A stretch of 64,000 nt of DNA from Cololabis saira (GCF_033807715.1 NC_084589.1:55444066-55508065); one strand, 5' to 3'. Counted from the first letter of the stretch, positions 33,118 through 45,124 are shown. The notes: generated by a model not told the origin, from the letters alone. Translations and numbers: made by a program.

Positions 33118-34735
33118 ACTTTATCTTTATTTCAGACTACAAGGTCCATATTGACAAACATGATACAACAGAAGTACAAAACATAAAATAAATTAAAATA
33201 CAGATTTTAAAAAACATACAGGGACTCTCTCCAGTGTTTCCAAAAACAGGAAGAGTATCGGATGCTGCTCCTTTCAGGCATTGTCATTGTCATTATTATT
33301 TCATTATTGGACTTGTTCAATCTCATCATAAAACTGTACATTAAGTTCCTGAGAACAGCACCCAGGGTTGGAACTCCACTGGTAACAAACAAGTGGCTAG
33401 CACTAGTCCACCTCGGGAGCCTCAACAGGATTCTGAGGGCATCATTATAGGCCACTCTCAGCTTTCTATGTTTACCAGCACTGTAGCTGCACCACAAGTG
33501 GGCAGTATACAGTGGGGAACAGTATGCCTTAAAGAGAGATATTTTTACATCGTCAGTACACATATAAAACTTTGTGGATAACATGTTTGCCTGTGCATAC
33601 AGTTTACAGTATTGTCTCTGTATATCGTCGTCATCACTGAGGTCCTCCCTGATGATCTGACCCAGATATCTGACCCTGTCAACGACACTGAGCACCTTGT
33701 TGGCCAGATGAAATGAAGGGAATGTTGCCTTCCGGTCATCCTTGGTTTTCATGATCATGACTACACTCTTTTTTGGATGAAACATAATATCATACTGCAG
33801 AGCATATTCAGAGCACACATTCAGCAGCTGCTGTAGGCCAGCAGAGCAGGGAGACATGATCACCAGATCATCCGCATACATTAAGTGATTTACGAGTCTC
33901 TCCCCCACCATACAGCCAGTCTTACACTTGCTAAGGTTAGTAGAGAGCTCATCCATATATACATTGAAAAGCACGGGTGACAAAATCCCCCCCTGTTTGA
34001 CCCCATTAGTCACCAAAAAGGGCCCAGATAGAGTGTCGCCCCATCTAACTTGCATAGTTTGATGGGAGTACCAGAAATGTAATATACGTATCAGATAAGA
34101 GGGTACACCTCTCTCTTTTAACTTAGTAAATAGTTTTCCATGGTTAATTCTGTCAAAGGCCCGACTAGCATCCAGGAAGCATGTGAACATGGTGGAATTA
34201 TGTTTACTGTACTTGCTGACAGCTTCTTTTAGAGCGTATACACACATGTCAGGGCTGTGTTTACTTTTAAAACCAAATTGCTCATCAGTGGAGACAATAT
34301 ACTCTTGCATCCTCTCAAGGAGGACTCTCTCTAAAACCTTTGACAGCACACTAGCCAAGGCTATTGGCCTATAGTTATCGATACTGGAGATCTTCCCTGT
34401 TTTCTCCTTGACTACAGGGACCAATAGAACTGACAGCATGTGGTCAGGAAGTATTCCATGCATCAGCATTCCAGTAAAACACATAGCCAGTAGTACAGAA
34501 GCTCTGTGGCTGGAATATTGTAAGTGTTCGGCAGTTATTTGATCAGGTCCACAGGACTTATTTAGAGCTAGTCTCTCGATAGCTTTTCTGATCTCTTCAG
34601 GTCTAATAACCACACTAGCATTAGAAACAGCACCTAGATTAAAATCATCACTTTTAACACAGTTAAATAGGTCAGTGTAATGTTTCTTCCATAAGTCCGC
34701 AATATTCACACTCCCAAAATCGGGATCAGCAGAAA
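33118..34735 (-). mobile_element. 5'-truncated LINE with open RT domain
   Basis: Minus-strand non-LTR element. The 3' UTR ends near 33118 and the 5' side is truncated near 34735, inside a fragment of the 28118-type hAT terminus. The clade is uncertain; it is unlike the two L1 copies. Confidence 0.75.
33207..34709 (-). pseudogene. LINE reverse transcriptase, 500 aa, N-terminus missing
   Basis: The open frame covers nearly a whole RT domain: an NYRPIALASVLSKVLERV block, a CFLDASRAFDRINH motif with catalytic Asp, NGVKQGGILSPVLFN, and the active site MYADDLVIM, followed by the thumb and a C-terminal domain. It lacks the endonuclease and has no ATG at its upstream end (the first codon of the frame is GTG), so it is a 5' truncation product that has kept its frame. 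The strong conservation suggests a fairly recent insertion, but no TSD was confirmed. Confidence 0.85.
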
Positions 34736-34785
34736 CTCAAACTCAAGTGATCGGATCGGGAGCTAAAAAATCCTGATCGGGACGA

Positions 34786-35762
34786 CCGTAATTAAAGGGT
34801 ACTTATTTTGTATAAAAGCTATTTAAAAGGGTTCTTATTCTGCTTAAAAGAAAGTTAAGAGGTATTTTGGGTTTAACTTAAAAGAATAAAAAGGTATTTG
34901 TCTTGAACAAAATAAGGTTTTGTTTACTGAATATAAAGGTATAGAAGAATATTTTGAAAAAAAAAGGAAAATAAATCTCATTTTCCATTTGTACAATTTT
35001 ATTAATACCATTCTGAGTCTTGTTTATATTTGATTTCACAAAGAAAGAATTACCTAATTTTATTTTCTCATTTTGAAAATAAATACCTGTAAAAGGATTA
35101 TTTCGTTTAAAGTACAGTTGTGTGGTGTCCTTATTAAGTCTATTAAGGAAGGTTGGAAGTCAAAATTGTGGTAAAACTTAACAGAGTTAAATGAAAGGGT
35201 AATATTACATGTCACAGTTCAACAACAAACTCAGGCCCCGTCCCATCGTACTGCACACTCAACATAAACTTTACATAGCTACATGCTACCTGGGTTACAC
35301 TTACCAAAGTCACACATCATATTTTGACAGATTTTAGAGTGCTGTGTCTCACATAAAACTGGTTTAAGGAAAACATGTTTTTGTTGTTTTGTCAGTTTAA
35401 ACTGTATGTCTGAGGTAGTAGAAATGTTGGTTTGTGGTGTTGAAGTAATCTGGTTAAAACTTTCTAAAAAAACAAAGCATTAGTTCTATTGTTATCATTA
35501 CTCTGTATATTGTATTTACTGGATAAATTACAATATGCAAGACTTAAAACAAAGATGCCTGGTCTTTGTAAGAACATTTTACACTAAATGTATATAATAT
35601 TGTTTGAGTAATAAAATCATCCATTAAATTCTATTGAAGGAAAAATATTTGCATATTAAATCGCAATATTGGGAAAAAAAACGTAATTAGATTATTTTCC
35701 ATCATTCAGCCACAAACACGCTAAATATTGATACACAAATAAATATTGATAGAATATTTTTC
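34786..35762. other. AT-rich intergenic DNA, no gene seen
   Basis: No ORF, repeat family or RNA gene could be recognised. Confidence 0.5.
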
Positions 35763-35995
35763 CAACCTGATCTCACAAAAATCCGTGAAATGCCCACGAC
35801 GTCTCACCACTATTTTCCGTGGTACCAACACGGAAAGTGGTATAATTACGTGTGAGCACCACGGATATTCTACCATGCAAAGTCAATGGGATCCGTGGTC
35901 GTGATATATACACGGATTATGACATTATTATTATTTATATATTATTCTTTGTTATAGAGGCTAAATTATGCGTTTTTGTCGCGCAAGGTACTGTT
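35763..35995. repeat. Dispersed repeat, copy 2 (uninterrupted)
   Basis: Nearly identical to 17355-17530 plus 20487-20552, but without the HINE-like element A or L1-A. It serves as the empty site for both. Sequence 36005-36440 downstream is unassigned repeat-like DNA with a GCCGCACCTGATTATAGGGCG segment. Confidence 0.85.
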
Positions 35996-36493
35996 TTTTA
36001 GTTTTCAGTAAGCACCACAAAACTCATACATACGCCGCACCTGATTATAGGGCGCACTGCGGATCTTTGATAAATGTGGATTCAAAAGAGAATAATTTCT
36101 TTACGAAGGTCTAAACGGCTAATATACCATTTGAGATAAATTAACAATTAAAATACACAGCTTGTAATATTCTAAGGTATACTCACAGTGTTTTTTTCAG
36201 CCGTGGGTCCTGGTTGGGTGTGCAGCTGAGCTCCAGTCTGGCTGGCGTGCTGCTCGCAGAGGGGCTTTTATTTTCACAGGGGTGGAGTCGAGTGGGCAGG
36301 AATTACAAAATGATATAAGATATTCAAGCCAGAGGCCATTGCACAACAGAGTAAAGTGCATGAAGGGTTCATGCAGTGGAGTGCTCGCTCACTCTCACGT
36401 CATGTGAAAACCCCATCATTGATCACATTGCAATTTAAAAATCGTATTCTATGATATCTCGACATTACCGAAAATGCGATTAATCATTCAGCC

Positions 36494-36497
<4 letters not shown>

Positions 36498-36573
<76 letters not shown>

Positions 36574-36585
36574 CGTGCGTGTGTA
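36498..36585. repeat. (TG)n microsatellite
   Basis: Uninterrupted GT/TG run ending in GTGCGTGCGTGCG. Confidence 0.97.
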
Positions 36586-36699
36586 TTGAGAGAGATACAC
36601 ATATATACATGTTTACAAGAAATGATCCAGGACCAGGAGCAATATACATATGTGACAAATGACAGTGTGCTTTTAGTTTAGATTTTGATTAGGAAATTA

Positions 36700-36939
36700 T
36701 GGATTGTGGACCGGTGGGCGCGGCTGCCGGCGGAGGCGGACGCACGTTCCCATCCACTTGGGGGATCTTGGCGGCGGACGCGTGGGGTGACGGAGCCCCA
36801 GCGCGTCCTCTCGCCGCGCCGGTGCGCCCGGCAATCACCGAGCACTGAGCCGCGGGCTGGAGGGAGAGAGACGGCCGGCCCCCGGGCCGCCACCCCCCCT
36901 CTCCTCTCCACCCGCGCTCTCCTTTTTGTTTTCCGTCTA
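36700..36939 (+). other. Putative ITS2 3' fragment of the rDNA unit
   Basis: GC-rich sequence directly upstream of the 28S start, in the position and composition of the ITS2 tail. Assigned by adjacency; ITS2 is not conserved enough to identify by eye. Confidence 0.6.
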
Positions 36940-36971
36940 CGACCTCAGATCAGACGAGACAGCCCGCTGAA

Positions 36972-37007
<36 letters not shown>

Positions 37008-37059
37008 AAGGATTCCCTCAGTAGCGGCGAGCGAAGAGGGAAGAGCTCAGCGCTGAATC
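36940..37059 (+). pseudogene. 28S rRNA 5' fragment (about 120 nt), orphan
   Basis: Matches the conserved 5' end of eukaryotic 28S rRNA: CGACCTCAGATCAGACG, then GCTGAATTAAGCATATTA with one T fewer than the usual AATTTAAGC, then GGAGGAAAAGAAACTAAC and GGATTCCCTCAGTAGCGGCG. It ends abruptly after CGCTGAATC and is followed by unrelated repeat DNA. It is too short to be functional. Confidence 0.9.
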
Positions 37060-37896
37060 CGCAACTTCCTGCATATTTCGCATATACCGCAACTTTCCGC
37101 ATATTCCACGACTTCCCGCATATTCCGCAATTTCACCGCATAAAAGCACATAAAAAACCTGCTCATTTAATCGCATAATCAATGATTTTAGCCCGTTTTT
37201 CTGGAGGGTCTACCTTATGGACAGATGTTTGCACACACAACACTACGCTCATACCCCCCAAATTCAAATTCAGCACTTCACACATTCCCACCGACTCATC
37301 GGCCGACAATAGAACACGGACTGCTGTACCACTTAGCACCATCAACCCAGCAGATTTAACACACACACCTGGTGAGGGAATGCAGCAGTTTTCATATACC
37401 CGGTCTCTTCTTGAGGAAGATTAGTGAATCTTACCTCACCCAATGATGACCTCCGTTTGGGAGTCATGGCCGTTCCTGCACTGTTCATTTGAGATGTGAA
37501 ATGGCAAGCTGCAATACTTCAAATGTTGACAGTAGAAATGGGTGCACTAGTTTTAGGGGTTTTATGTGTGAAATGTTTACTTTGGCAGCTCCAAGATGTT
37601 GTAACACCGAGGTCAGTTCAAGCCTCTTGAGTCTTTGTTTACTTGAACAGCATTTCTGCAGCATTTTTGTTGAACAGCTGCACAACTGCGTTATTTCTTG
37701 AATGCTTTTATTTAATCATCAAAATGGGTATTATAGAGGCAGCTTATTTGCACTATGTTTGTCTGACAATTGTTTTTGTGACTCTTACAGTGTCAGATCT
37801 GTTCAGAAATAAAAAGTCTGAAAACTAATTCAGGTGTGTGTCTGTGTGATTAATCGACATGAGAGTACAACAATGAACAATGGCATTCAACTAAAC
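37060..37896. other. Unassigned repeat-like DNA
   Basis: Starts with several CCGCATATTCC-type motifs (37060-37140) and contains an 80-residue plus-strand frame (37182-37424) of unknown origin. No recognised gene. Confidence 0.35.
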
Positions 37897-38620
37897 CAGG
37901 GGTCGGCAACCCAAAATGTTGAAAGAGCCTTAATGGACCAAAAACACAAAAACAAATATGTCTGGAGCCGCAAAAAAAGAAAAGTCTTGTATCATCTTAG
38001 AATGAAGAAACACATGCTGCATGTTTCTATATTAGTTATAACTGGGTGCTCGGCTGCAAATGTAGCTGCTAATGTCTTTCCACACGACTGTTTTTGTTAC
38101 GCAAATCTATGGAAGAGTATTAGAGCCAGGCAGGAGAAAAATAAAAATAATATTTTAGCGGAGGGAAGATTTTTTTTTTCATTATCCACTTAGAGAAAAA
38201 AAACGAAATGTTGAGAAAAAAGTCAAAATGTCGTGAAAAAAGTCAAAATGTTGAGGAAAAAAGGCGAAGTTTCGACTTTATTCTTGAAATTGTATTTCAA
38301 CATTAATCTCGACATTTTGACTTTTTTCTCTTCCCCTCTCAAATATTTTTTCTCCTGCATGGCCCTAATACTCTTCCATACAAATCTTCGTTAACAGAAA
38401 TGTTGAAATCTAATATTTATTTGACACATTTTTACAGCATTGAAAAACATTCAGAATGTTTTGTGTCATGTTTGTCCTACAGAAACCATGTTAAAACCAA
38501 AAATATATTTCCCTACCCCATCGATTTCCATTTTCAAACATTTTTGAAAAAGCTCCAGGAGCCGTAGGACGGCGTTAAAGAGACGCATGCGGCTCTAGAG
38601 CCGCGGGTTGACGACCCCTG
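37897..38620. mobile_element. Non-autonomous hAT element with perfect 8-bp TSD
   Basis: Termini CAGGGGTCGGCAACCC and an inverted counterpart ending GACCCCTG are flanked by AACTAAAC at 37889-37896 and 38621-38628. Internally there are repeated GAAAAAAGTCAAAATG motifs and no ORF. Confidence 0.85.
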
Positions 38621-38867
38621 AACTAAACCAAACCAAACATTTAGACTTGGCAGTCTCTATTCAAGTGACTTATTGTAAACAACTTTAAATGTGAAAAAAA
38701 AGCCAAAAAATGTAAACTTAAAATGCTTTCATTGCTGGTGGTACACACAGACATTTTGAACATTTTTGTTAACACAATTGCACTAACATTAATTTTTTTT
38801 ATTAGAAATAGCTTTCAGCAACAACACTGGCTCTCTCTCTCAAACACAGTGGAGAAAAGTGTCCCTT

Positions 38868-39622
38868 TTATGGATCCATGTGAGGATTCTCCTGAGCCTC
38901 TTCCCTTCTGCTGTCCAGCTGTCTCTGACAGCGACTTCTGAATCCGGTTGGTTGTCCCTGTCGTACTGAATTAACAGTAACACTGTTGTCGTCTATCCTG
39001 TCCTTTGAAGCTTCACAATAATTATGCAGCACGAAGCAAGCATAAATAACAAAGGGAAGGTCATTCAGATTAATGTCCATCGCCCTTCTCAGGACTCCGA
39101 AGCTTTTAGTCTCCCAAATGCACACTCAGTCACCATTCGTGCTCGGCACAAACTTAGTCCAAAGTGCTGTTCCTGGGCAGTGTGTCCCCCATTTGCATAT
39201 TCTTTCATGAGATATGGGAGCAGTGGGTATGCAGGATCGCCCAGTAGATAAACTGGTATGGCCTCTTCGTCATCAACAAGGTATCTTGGACAGGGTGGGA
39301 TTTTTCCATTTTTCAGGCAGGTGTTCAGTGAGGAGTTGGCAAAAACACGGGCGTCATGCACACTCCCTGGCCATTTCACTACCACGTCCATAAAAGAATA
39401 TTTGTAATCCGAGGTGGCTTGGATATTCAAAGTAAACCTCCCTTTTCTGTTCAGGTAGTCAGTGGAATTATCTGATGGTTGCTCGATCTCCACATGAGTC
39501 CCATCCACAGCACCCGGGCACTGAGGGAGACCGTGTTCAAATCCCTGCACAAGTTGCTGGACAGCACATTCTGTTGTGGGCAGTTTCATGTATTTAGGAC
39601 CCAAGTGCACAGTTTTACACAC
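38868..39622 (-). pseudogene. PIF/Harbinger transposase, C-terminal part
   Basis: Two overlapping minus-strand frames form the DDE nuclease of a HARBI1-like transposase. The first D lies in GAVDGTH, the second in PGSVHDARV, followed by [13 protein letters not shown]; the E is in [10 protein letters not shown] frameshift near 39110 separates the nuclease from its tail (FGVLRRAMD...VLHNYCE). The N-terminal part lies at 40472-40885, separated by an insertion. The protein, with a MYB-like partner, would have mobilised TWA-flanked Harbinger elements such as 29912-30901, though the TIRs are not shown to match. Confidence 0.88.
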
Positions 39623-39627
39623 CTGTC

Positions 39628-40375
39628 CAGGGGCGAAAATCCTGTTTCATAGTTGGGGGGGACAATAAACAGTAACATTTTAGAGAATAAATCCAGGGGG
39701 GGACAAGGAATAAAAGTTTCTTCCTTCCTTTAATACAGCATTTTGACATTTCCATCTCTATCTCCAACAGGCAGAAGAGCTTTCTTAGAGCAATACAAAA
39801 CAATGGTATTAGGTGGAAGGTGCAATAATACAATAATAATAATACACACATCTGACATAATACACTGATACAAAAACCCACAATCTGTACAAGAATATCT
39901 GTCTTATTTCTAGTTAAAATGTCTCATTTTTAGTTAAAAAAAATCTCATTACACTTAAAACAAGACTCATCACTGGATTAAACAACAATTTTCACCTGTT
40001 TCAAGTAGATTTTCACTTAAAATAAGTAGAAAAATCTGCCAGTGGAACAAGATTGTTTTGCTTATAAGATAAATCTTGTTCCTCTGGCAGATTTTTCTAC
40101 TTATTTCAAGTGAAAATTTACTTGAAACAGGTGAAAATTGTTGTTTTTTTCCAGTGATGACTCTTGTTTTAAGTGTAATGAGATTTTACTGTTTATTATT
40201 ATTTTCAATTTCGGTTTGGGCCACAAATGTTCATTTTGGTGCATCACTACTAAATACTACTGCATTGTTCCAAAATTATTAATTCTGTCTCAAATGATTC
40301 TAGGGGGGGACAGCTTACTAATTTACTAATGGGGGGGACTGGTCCCCCTTGTCCGCCCTGGGATTTTCGCCCCTG
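39628..40375. mobile_element. TIR element inserted in the Harbinger transposase, flanked by 35/41-bp direct repeats
   Basis: Ends CAGGGGCGAAAATCC and GGATTTTCGCCCCTG are perfect inverted repeats of 15 bp. The flanks are direct repeats of the target coding sequence (39593-39627, 35 nt; 40376-40416, 41 nt), beginning TTTAGGACCCAAGTGC and differing by an internal 5-6-nt gap. CAGGG...CCCTG ends suggest hAT, but the duplication is far longer than 8 bp. A long palindrome occupies the centre. Confidence 0.75.
39941..40187. repeat. Long palindrome (arms about 120 bp)
   Basis: The left arm (AAATCTCATTACACTTAAAA...) is inverted and near-complementary to the right arm, which ends at 40187, with a few bases between them near 40062-40068. 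Transcribed, it would fold into a near-continuous hairpin. A related arm occurs at 63863-63935. Confidence 0.9.
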
Positions 40376-40471
40376 TTTAGGACCCAAGTGCACAGTTATT
40401 GCTTTACACACCTGTCTGACAATGATTGAAACGACAGATCTAGATAGACCAAATGCGTCTCCCCTCGTCAG

Positions 40472-40885
40472 CTAAATAGTAGAGGGTGCAGATACTTTTT
40501 TCATTACCCTGACCGGGCGCTGCATGACAGTCGTCTGCCCTTCTATGTGGGGGCGCAGTAACTCCGACAGGGACAGTAGCGATGGCCGTGACATCCTGAA
40601 GTTCTCACGCCATTCCTCCGGGACAACAACTTCGTTTTCAAAGTTTTCCCACCAGCGAGCGGTCCGCCCTGGTCGGATCCAAAAACGACGCCGACGCCGT
40701 CGGCAGGCAACCCTCTGCCTGCCGACGGCATGAAGTTGATGTAATATCGTTGAAATAGTTGCAGACCTCCGAGCAGTCCTTCTCCTCTGCTCGTTGACAT
40801 CATACTGCAGTTGTGAATGCAAATGCAAACAGTCAAAAAGTGTTTGCAAAAGCGTAAAAACCAGCACTTCTTTAACAGCTTCCAT
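40472..40885 (-). pseudogene. PIF/Harbinger transposase, N-terminal part
   Basis: An ATG at 40885 opens a frame containing RRFWIRPGRTARWWENF and EEWRENFRMSRPSLLSL, the conserved N-terminal region of HARBI1-like transposases. The frame breaks near 40475; beyond it, out-of-frame matches continue to the insertion at 40375. The 41090-41155 segment ending in GTAAACGGGGCC then TTA is probably the right terminus of this Harbinger element. The left terminus was not found. Confidence 0.8.
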
Positions 40886-41457
40886 CGTCGCGGTGGCCAA
40901 ACAAATTGTAAACACAGGTCGCACTCATGGCGCTGCTGGTGACGTTTCTGTCGCATAATGTGACGTAAATCTCCGTTTTCCTCCGTTTTCTCTGTTTAGA
41001 CGCAAACGTGAAAACGGAGTTTTTGAAAATCTCCACTTTGGCCGGCGTTTTCAGAAATTATCGTTTTTGGTGACTTTGACCTCCGTTTTCTGGTAAACGA
41101 ACGGCCAAAACGCATGAAAATGCCTCCGTTTTTGCTCCGTGTAAACGGGGCCTTAGAATAGAAAAGAAAAGAGCTTTAGTGTAAACCTTGCAGTCAGTGG
41201 CATAGGGATAGTCAGTGCAGCACGTGCAACTGCACTGGGGCCCGGGACGCACAGGGGCCCGTGCGACTTGCCGTATTACTCCTATAGATATCATGAAACC
41301 AACCGTTGGTAAAGTCCCAAGTGGTGGTTTTTCACAAACGACGAGCTCTGTCAGGAATGTGCCAAACACTAATTGCCAACACAGCCTATCAAAGCTGCAG
41401 CGCCAAAAGCAGAAAGTTGGGAGTAATTTGAGAAATGCGTCCTCGTCGAAACGATTT

Positions 41458-41550
41458 AAAGGCTGATTTATGGTTCCGCGTTACACCAACGCAGAGCCTA
41501 CGGCGTAGGCTACGCGTCGATTTAACGCAGAACCATAATTCAGGCTATAA
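41458..41550 (+). mobile_element. Palindromic MITE, copy 2
   Basis: GGCTGATTTATGGTTCCGCG ... GAACCATAATTCAGGC: the ends are inverted, and the core GCCTACGGCGTAGGC is itself palindromic. Same family as 30275-30370 and 50087-50177. Confidence 0.85.
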
Positions 41551-41799
41551 AGCCAAACGAGGACGCACGACGTCGTTTCGTTGCTTTAACAAACCCCGAC
41601 TTCTGCACAACAACAAGCGGGCGCCGCAGTGGACTTGTGCAGCAGCACACCGTCCGCTTCAACTGGTGTCTGTTTGGCATTCAAGGACGGGACTGAATGT
41701 ACTTTTTGCATATGGGCGGCAGTCACCACCGTAAATAAGCCTTCTGGTTGCAGCATCAAAGGAGGCGCGCAAAAAAAAGCGCCCCGATCTGCGCTCCTC

Positions 41800-42010
41800 T
41801 TGTTTTTAACATTGCCGGTGACAGTGGCGTCAGCTGAGAGATCATTCTCAAAGTTAAGAATGATTTAGGCCTACCTGAGGAGCTCCATGGGGCAGGAGCG
41901 GCTGAGTGGCTTAGCTATCCTCTCCATTGAACATTTAAGAGCCAGGGAGTTGGACATTTGGGGATGTAATCCAGGATTTTGCCCAGCGCAAGGCTCGCAA
42001 GATGCCGTTT
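41800..42010 (+). pseudogene. hAT transposase C-terminal (dimerisation) remnant
   Basis: Contains the LPVTVASAERSFSKL motif of ZMYM-type hAT transposases. Out of frame, a SGLAILSIEH-like segment and the end of the dimerisation domain follow. Upstream catalytic regions are absent and frameshifts separate the blocks. Confidence 0.8.
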
Positions 42011-43344
42011 CACTGAATTTATAAATTAATCTTTTGTTTAGTAGGCTACACCCTGTGTTAAACCTCAGGTTCATATTCTAAGAACTTTTTCTTAGATTTT
42101 TTTTTTCTTTTCAAGGAATTAGTCTAATATAGCCGACAGCAGAGGTCTGTTTTTCACGTTACGCACTGTTGCGGTTTGGTCGGAAGATCTTAAACTAAAG
42201 TGTAAAAAAACAAAAACAATAATCTCTCTTCTGTCTTGTCATGCTATTGTTGACTTAATGTTTATTATCTCCTCTTGCCTTAAGCTTTATTATGTAGCGA
42301 TGCACTCTTGACTTTGTAAGAAAAATGATTTTGTGGTCATTTCAGCACCGCCATGTATTAGACAGCTCCTCCCGTGCTGTCTGATGATGGTGAGGTTTGT
42401 TCACCTGCAGACTGTTGTGCACAGGTGAGTCAAAACTGGGCTGTTACATTTAGAATCTTGACCTCTTAAAAAGTTTCTAATAGGCTACAATAACCCAAGT
42501 CATTTATTTGATTGTAAAATTGAACAAACTGTTGGTAAAATCTATATAGACCTCATAGTGGGGGTGAGCGCATGCATGTGCGTGATTGCGTGGGTACGCC
42601 TAATTAGTAACATGCACTTAGGGCCCGTCAATATATCTTGCACTGGGGCCCGTACTGAGGTTGCTACGCTGCTGCATGCAGTGACAATAAAAAGCATAAA
42701 TAGTAAAAAAAAAAGAAAACCCATGAAGATAAAAACAATGGGCAAACAATAACCACAGAACTACACATAATGTATATGCAGTATCTACCCAGTGCCGATC
42801 CTGGCTCCCAGGGGGCCCTAAGCAGGAATCGTGGCAGCAAGCGGCGATTTGGGCCGATTTGGACTGATTTGGACTGATTTTGGCCAGTGTTTTTGCAGGG
42901 TTTCTCTCACCTTAAAAACAGTTAAAATCCATATTCAGAGTAGGTAGACAAACACATCAGAATGAGGTAAAACATTTATTGAATATTACACCAAAACTCC
43001 AGAGAATGTGGTGCAAATATTTCTCAGCAAACCTTCTTTTTTTTTCTTTTTGCTTCTGGGGAGGTTCCTGGAACAACATATTCTGAGATTGGAGTATGTG
43101 GCCAAATACAGATATATGTAATACTGAGGCTCTTGGTCATAGTTTGAGAACCACTGACACTGACATAAATAATAAACTGTTAATAAGCCTACAGGCTGAC
43201 TGCACATAGCTCTTAAAATAAAGTAGTAACGGTAAACAAATACAAATAAAATAACAGCTCCGAAACATGAAATTAGCTTTTTCAGCTACAAAAATTGTAA
43301 ACACAAGCCTAAAGGCTATGAATGTCTCAGGACAGTAGAGTATA

Positions 43345-43454
<110 letters not shown>

Positions 43455-44218
43455 CTGACAGCTGTGTGAATAGCTAAACTTTGGTTCTCTATAGCATGCA
43501 TGGACTTTTCTGCATCAGGCCCACACGATTCATGTGTAGAACATAAATGTTTACACTGGAAAGGTTTTTTCCTCAGTGTGGGTATGTTTTTGCCTCTTTA
43601 GGTCAGATGACTGAATGAATGAAAAGGTTTACAGTGGAAAGGTTTTTCTTTTTCAGGTCAGATGACTCATGACTGCATTAAACTCTAGTCACAATGTGTA
43701 CAGTGAGATGAGATGAGAGATGAGATATACTTTATTGTCCCCGAGGGGAAACTTGTTTTGGGCAAAGGTGCCAAAGTGCATACAGCGTCTTTTTAAAACA
43801 TGAGACAAACAATCAACAACAGCATTTCAGCAGTTCACAGTTCATCATTGTAAAAATTCAAGTACTATCAAAAGATCAACAATCAAAATCCAAGTAGTAA
43901 ATCATCGTACAAAAGTACAGTAGTGCAAAACACACAGATAAAAAAGTTCAGTACTAGGGGCTGCCCCTATGCCCCCCCCGCTCCCCCCCCACCCGGTAGG
44001 AAGGGTGAGGGGTTGGGAGGGGGAAAGCGTGAGGAGGGAGGGGGATTAGGTAGGGGTTGGGCAGTGGGGGAACATGGAGCTGAGGGAACTCAGGCACAAC
44101 CCCCAACACAGCATACAAAAGGGTTGCTGGTTCAGAACCCAGTTCAGAGCCCGGGTCATGGATCCAGACCTTTGGTTCCTCTACCAACCACTAGCGTCCG
44201 CAAAAATACTGTACATGA

Positions 44219-44500
44219 TTTGTGCTGTTTTTGTAGTATTTGTAGTATTTGTAGTTTTTGTAGTATTTGTAGTATTTGTAGTATTTGTAGTATTCGTAGT
44301 TTTTGTAGTATTCGTAGTTTTTGTAGTATTCGTAGTTTTTGTAGTATTTGTAGTTTTTGTAGTTTTTGTAGTATTTGTAGTATTTGTAGTATTTGTAGTA
44401 TTCGTAGTTTTTGTAGTATTCGTAGTTTTTGTAGTATTTGTAGTATTTGTAGTATTCGTAGTTTTTGTAGTATTCGTAGTTTTTGTAGTATTCGTAGTTT
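44219..44500. repeat. 9-bp minisatellite (GTAGTATTT/GTAGTTTTT)
   Basis: About 31 units of GTAGTATTT, GTAGTTTTT or GTAGTATTC. Because 9 is divisible by 3, all frames stay open, creating Phe-Val-Val and Tyr-Lys/Asn-rich artefact ORFs on both strands. Confidence 0.95.
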
Positions 44501-44647
44501 CCATGCCCCCCCACTCGGTAGGAAGGGTGAGGGGTTGGGAGGGGGTAAGAGTGAGGAGGGAGGGGGATTAGGTAGGGGTTGGGCAGTGGGGGAACATGGA
44601 GCTGAGGGAACACAGGCACAACCCCCAACACAGCATACAAAAAAGCC

Positions 44648-45124
44648 CTATTTTTTGTTCAAAAGGGCAATTGAAGTAGGTAGGAAGGACATTTTATAAC
44701 GATTATACCTGCAGCGGCTCGCTCTGTAGCGCCTAGCCGAGGGTAGCAGCTCATACTCGGGATATAAAATATGTGAAGGGTCGGACAGTATTCTATTTGC
44801 CAGGCTGACAACCGTTTTCTCGAAAGTTGCCTGTAGTGACGGAGAGTCTTTCCTACCGATTACCTTCATGGCTGTTTTTTGCATTTTAGCTATTCTAGAT
44901 TTGAGCTGGACTGACAACGTCCCATCCCAGGCTGCCATGCCGTATCTAATGATGCTGCTAAGGACAGCATCATAGAATGTGGACATGACTCCTTTGCTTA
45001 CACCGAATAGCCTGAGCCTACGAAGAAAGTGTAAGCGCTGTGCCAACTTTGCACACAGGTAATCCACGTGGACATTCCATTTGAGCTGATTGTCCACCTG
45101 GACTCCTAGATATTTGTATGACAC
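44648..45124 (-). pseudogene. LINE RT C-terminal domain (L2/CR1-like)
   Basis: 158 residues covering the end of the RT and the post-RT domain: a KYLGVQVDNQLKW motif, a LRRLR block, YGMAAWDG, and a terminal LPSARRYRA ... SFLPTSIALLN segment typical of L2-like ORF2 ends. The YADD-containing part is missing. Confidence 0.8.

Larger units (their letters stand above)
41195..42674. mobile_element. Degenerate hAT element with imperfect 8-bp TSD
   Basis: Begins CAGTGGCATAG and ends CTACGCTGCTG (TIR with mismatches). The flanks CTTGCAGT (41187-41194) and CATGCAGT (42675-42682) match at 7 of 8 positions. It contains the C-terminal hAT dimerisation remnant and a palindromic MITE. Confidence 0.7.

Noticed and set aside
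43555..43660. C2H2 zinc-finger array remnant
   Set aside because: TGGAAAGGTTTTTC motifs recall finger linkers, but no intact C-x2-C...H-x3-H frame exists.
44074..44571. Poly Phe-Val-Val membrane-like ORF
   Set aside because: Artefact of a 9-bp minisatellite in a LINE 3' UTR.
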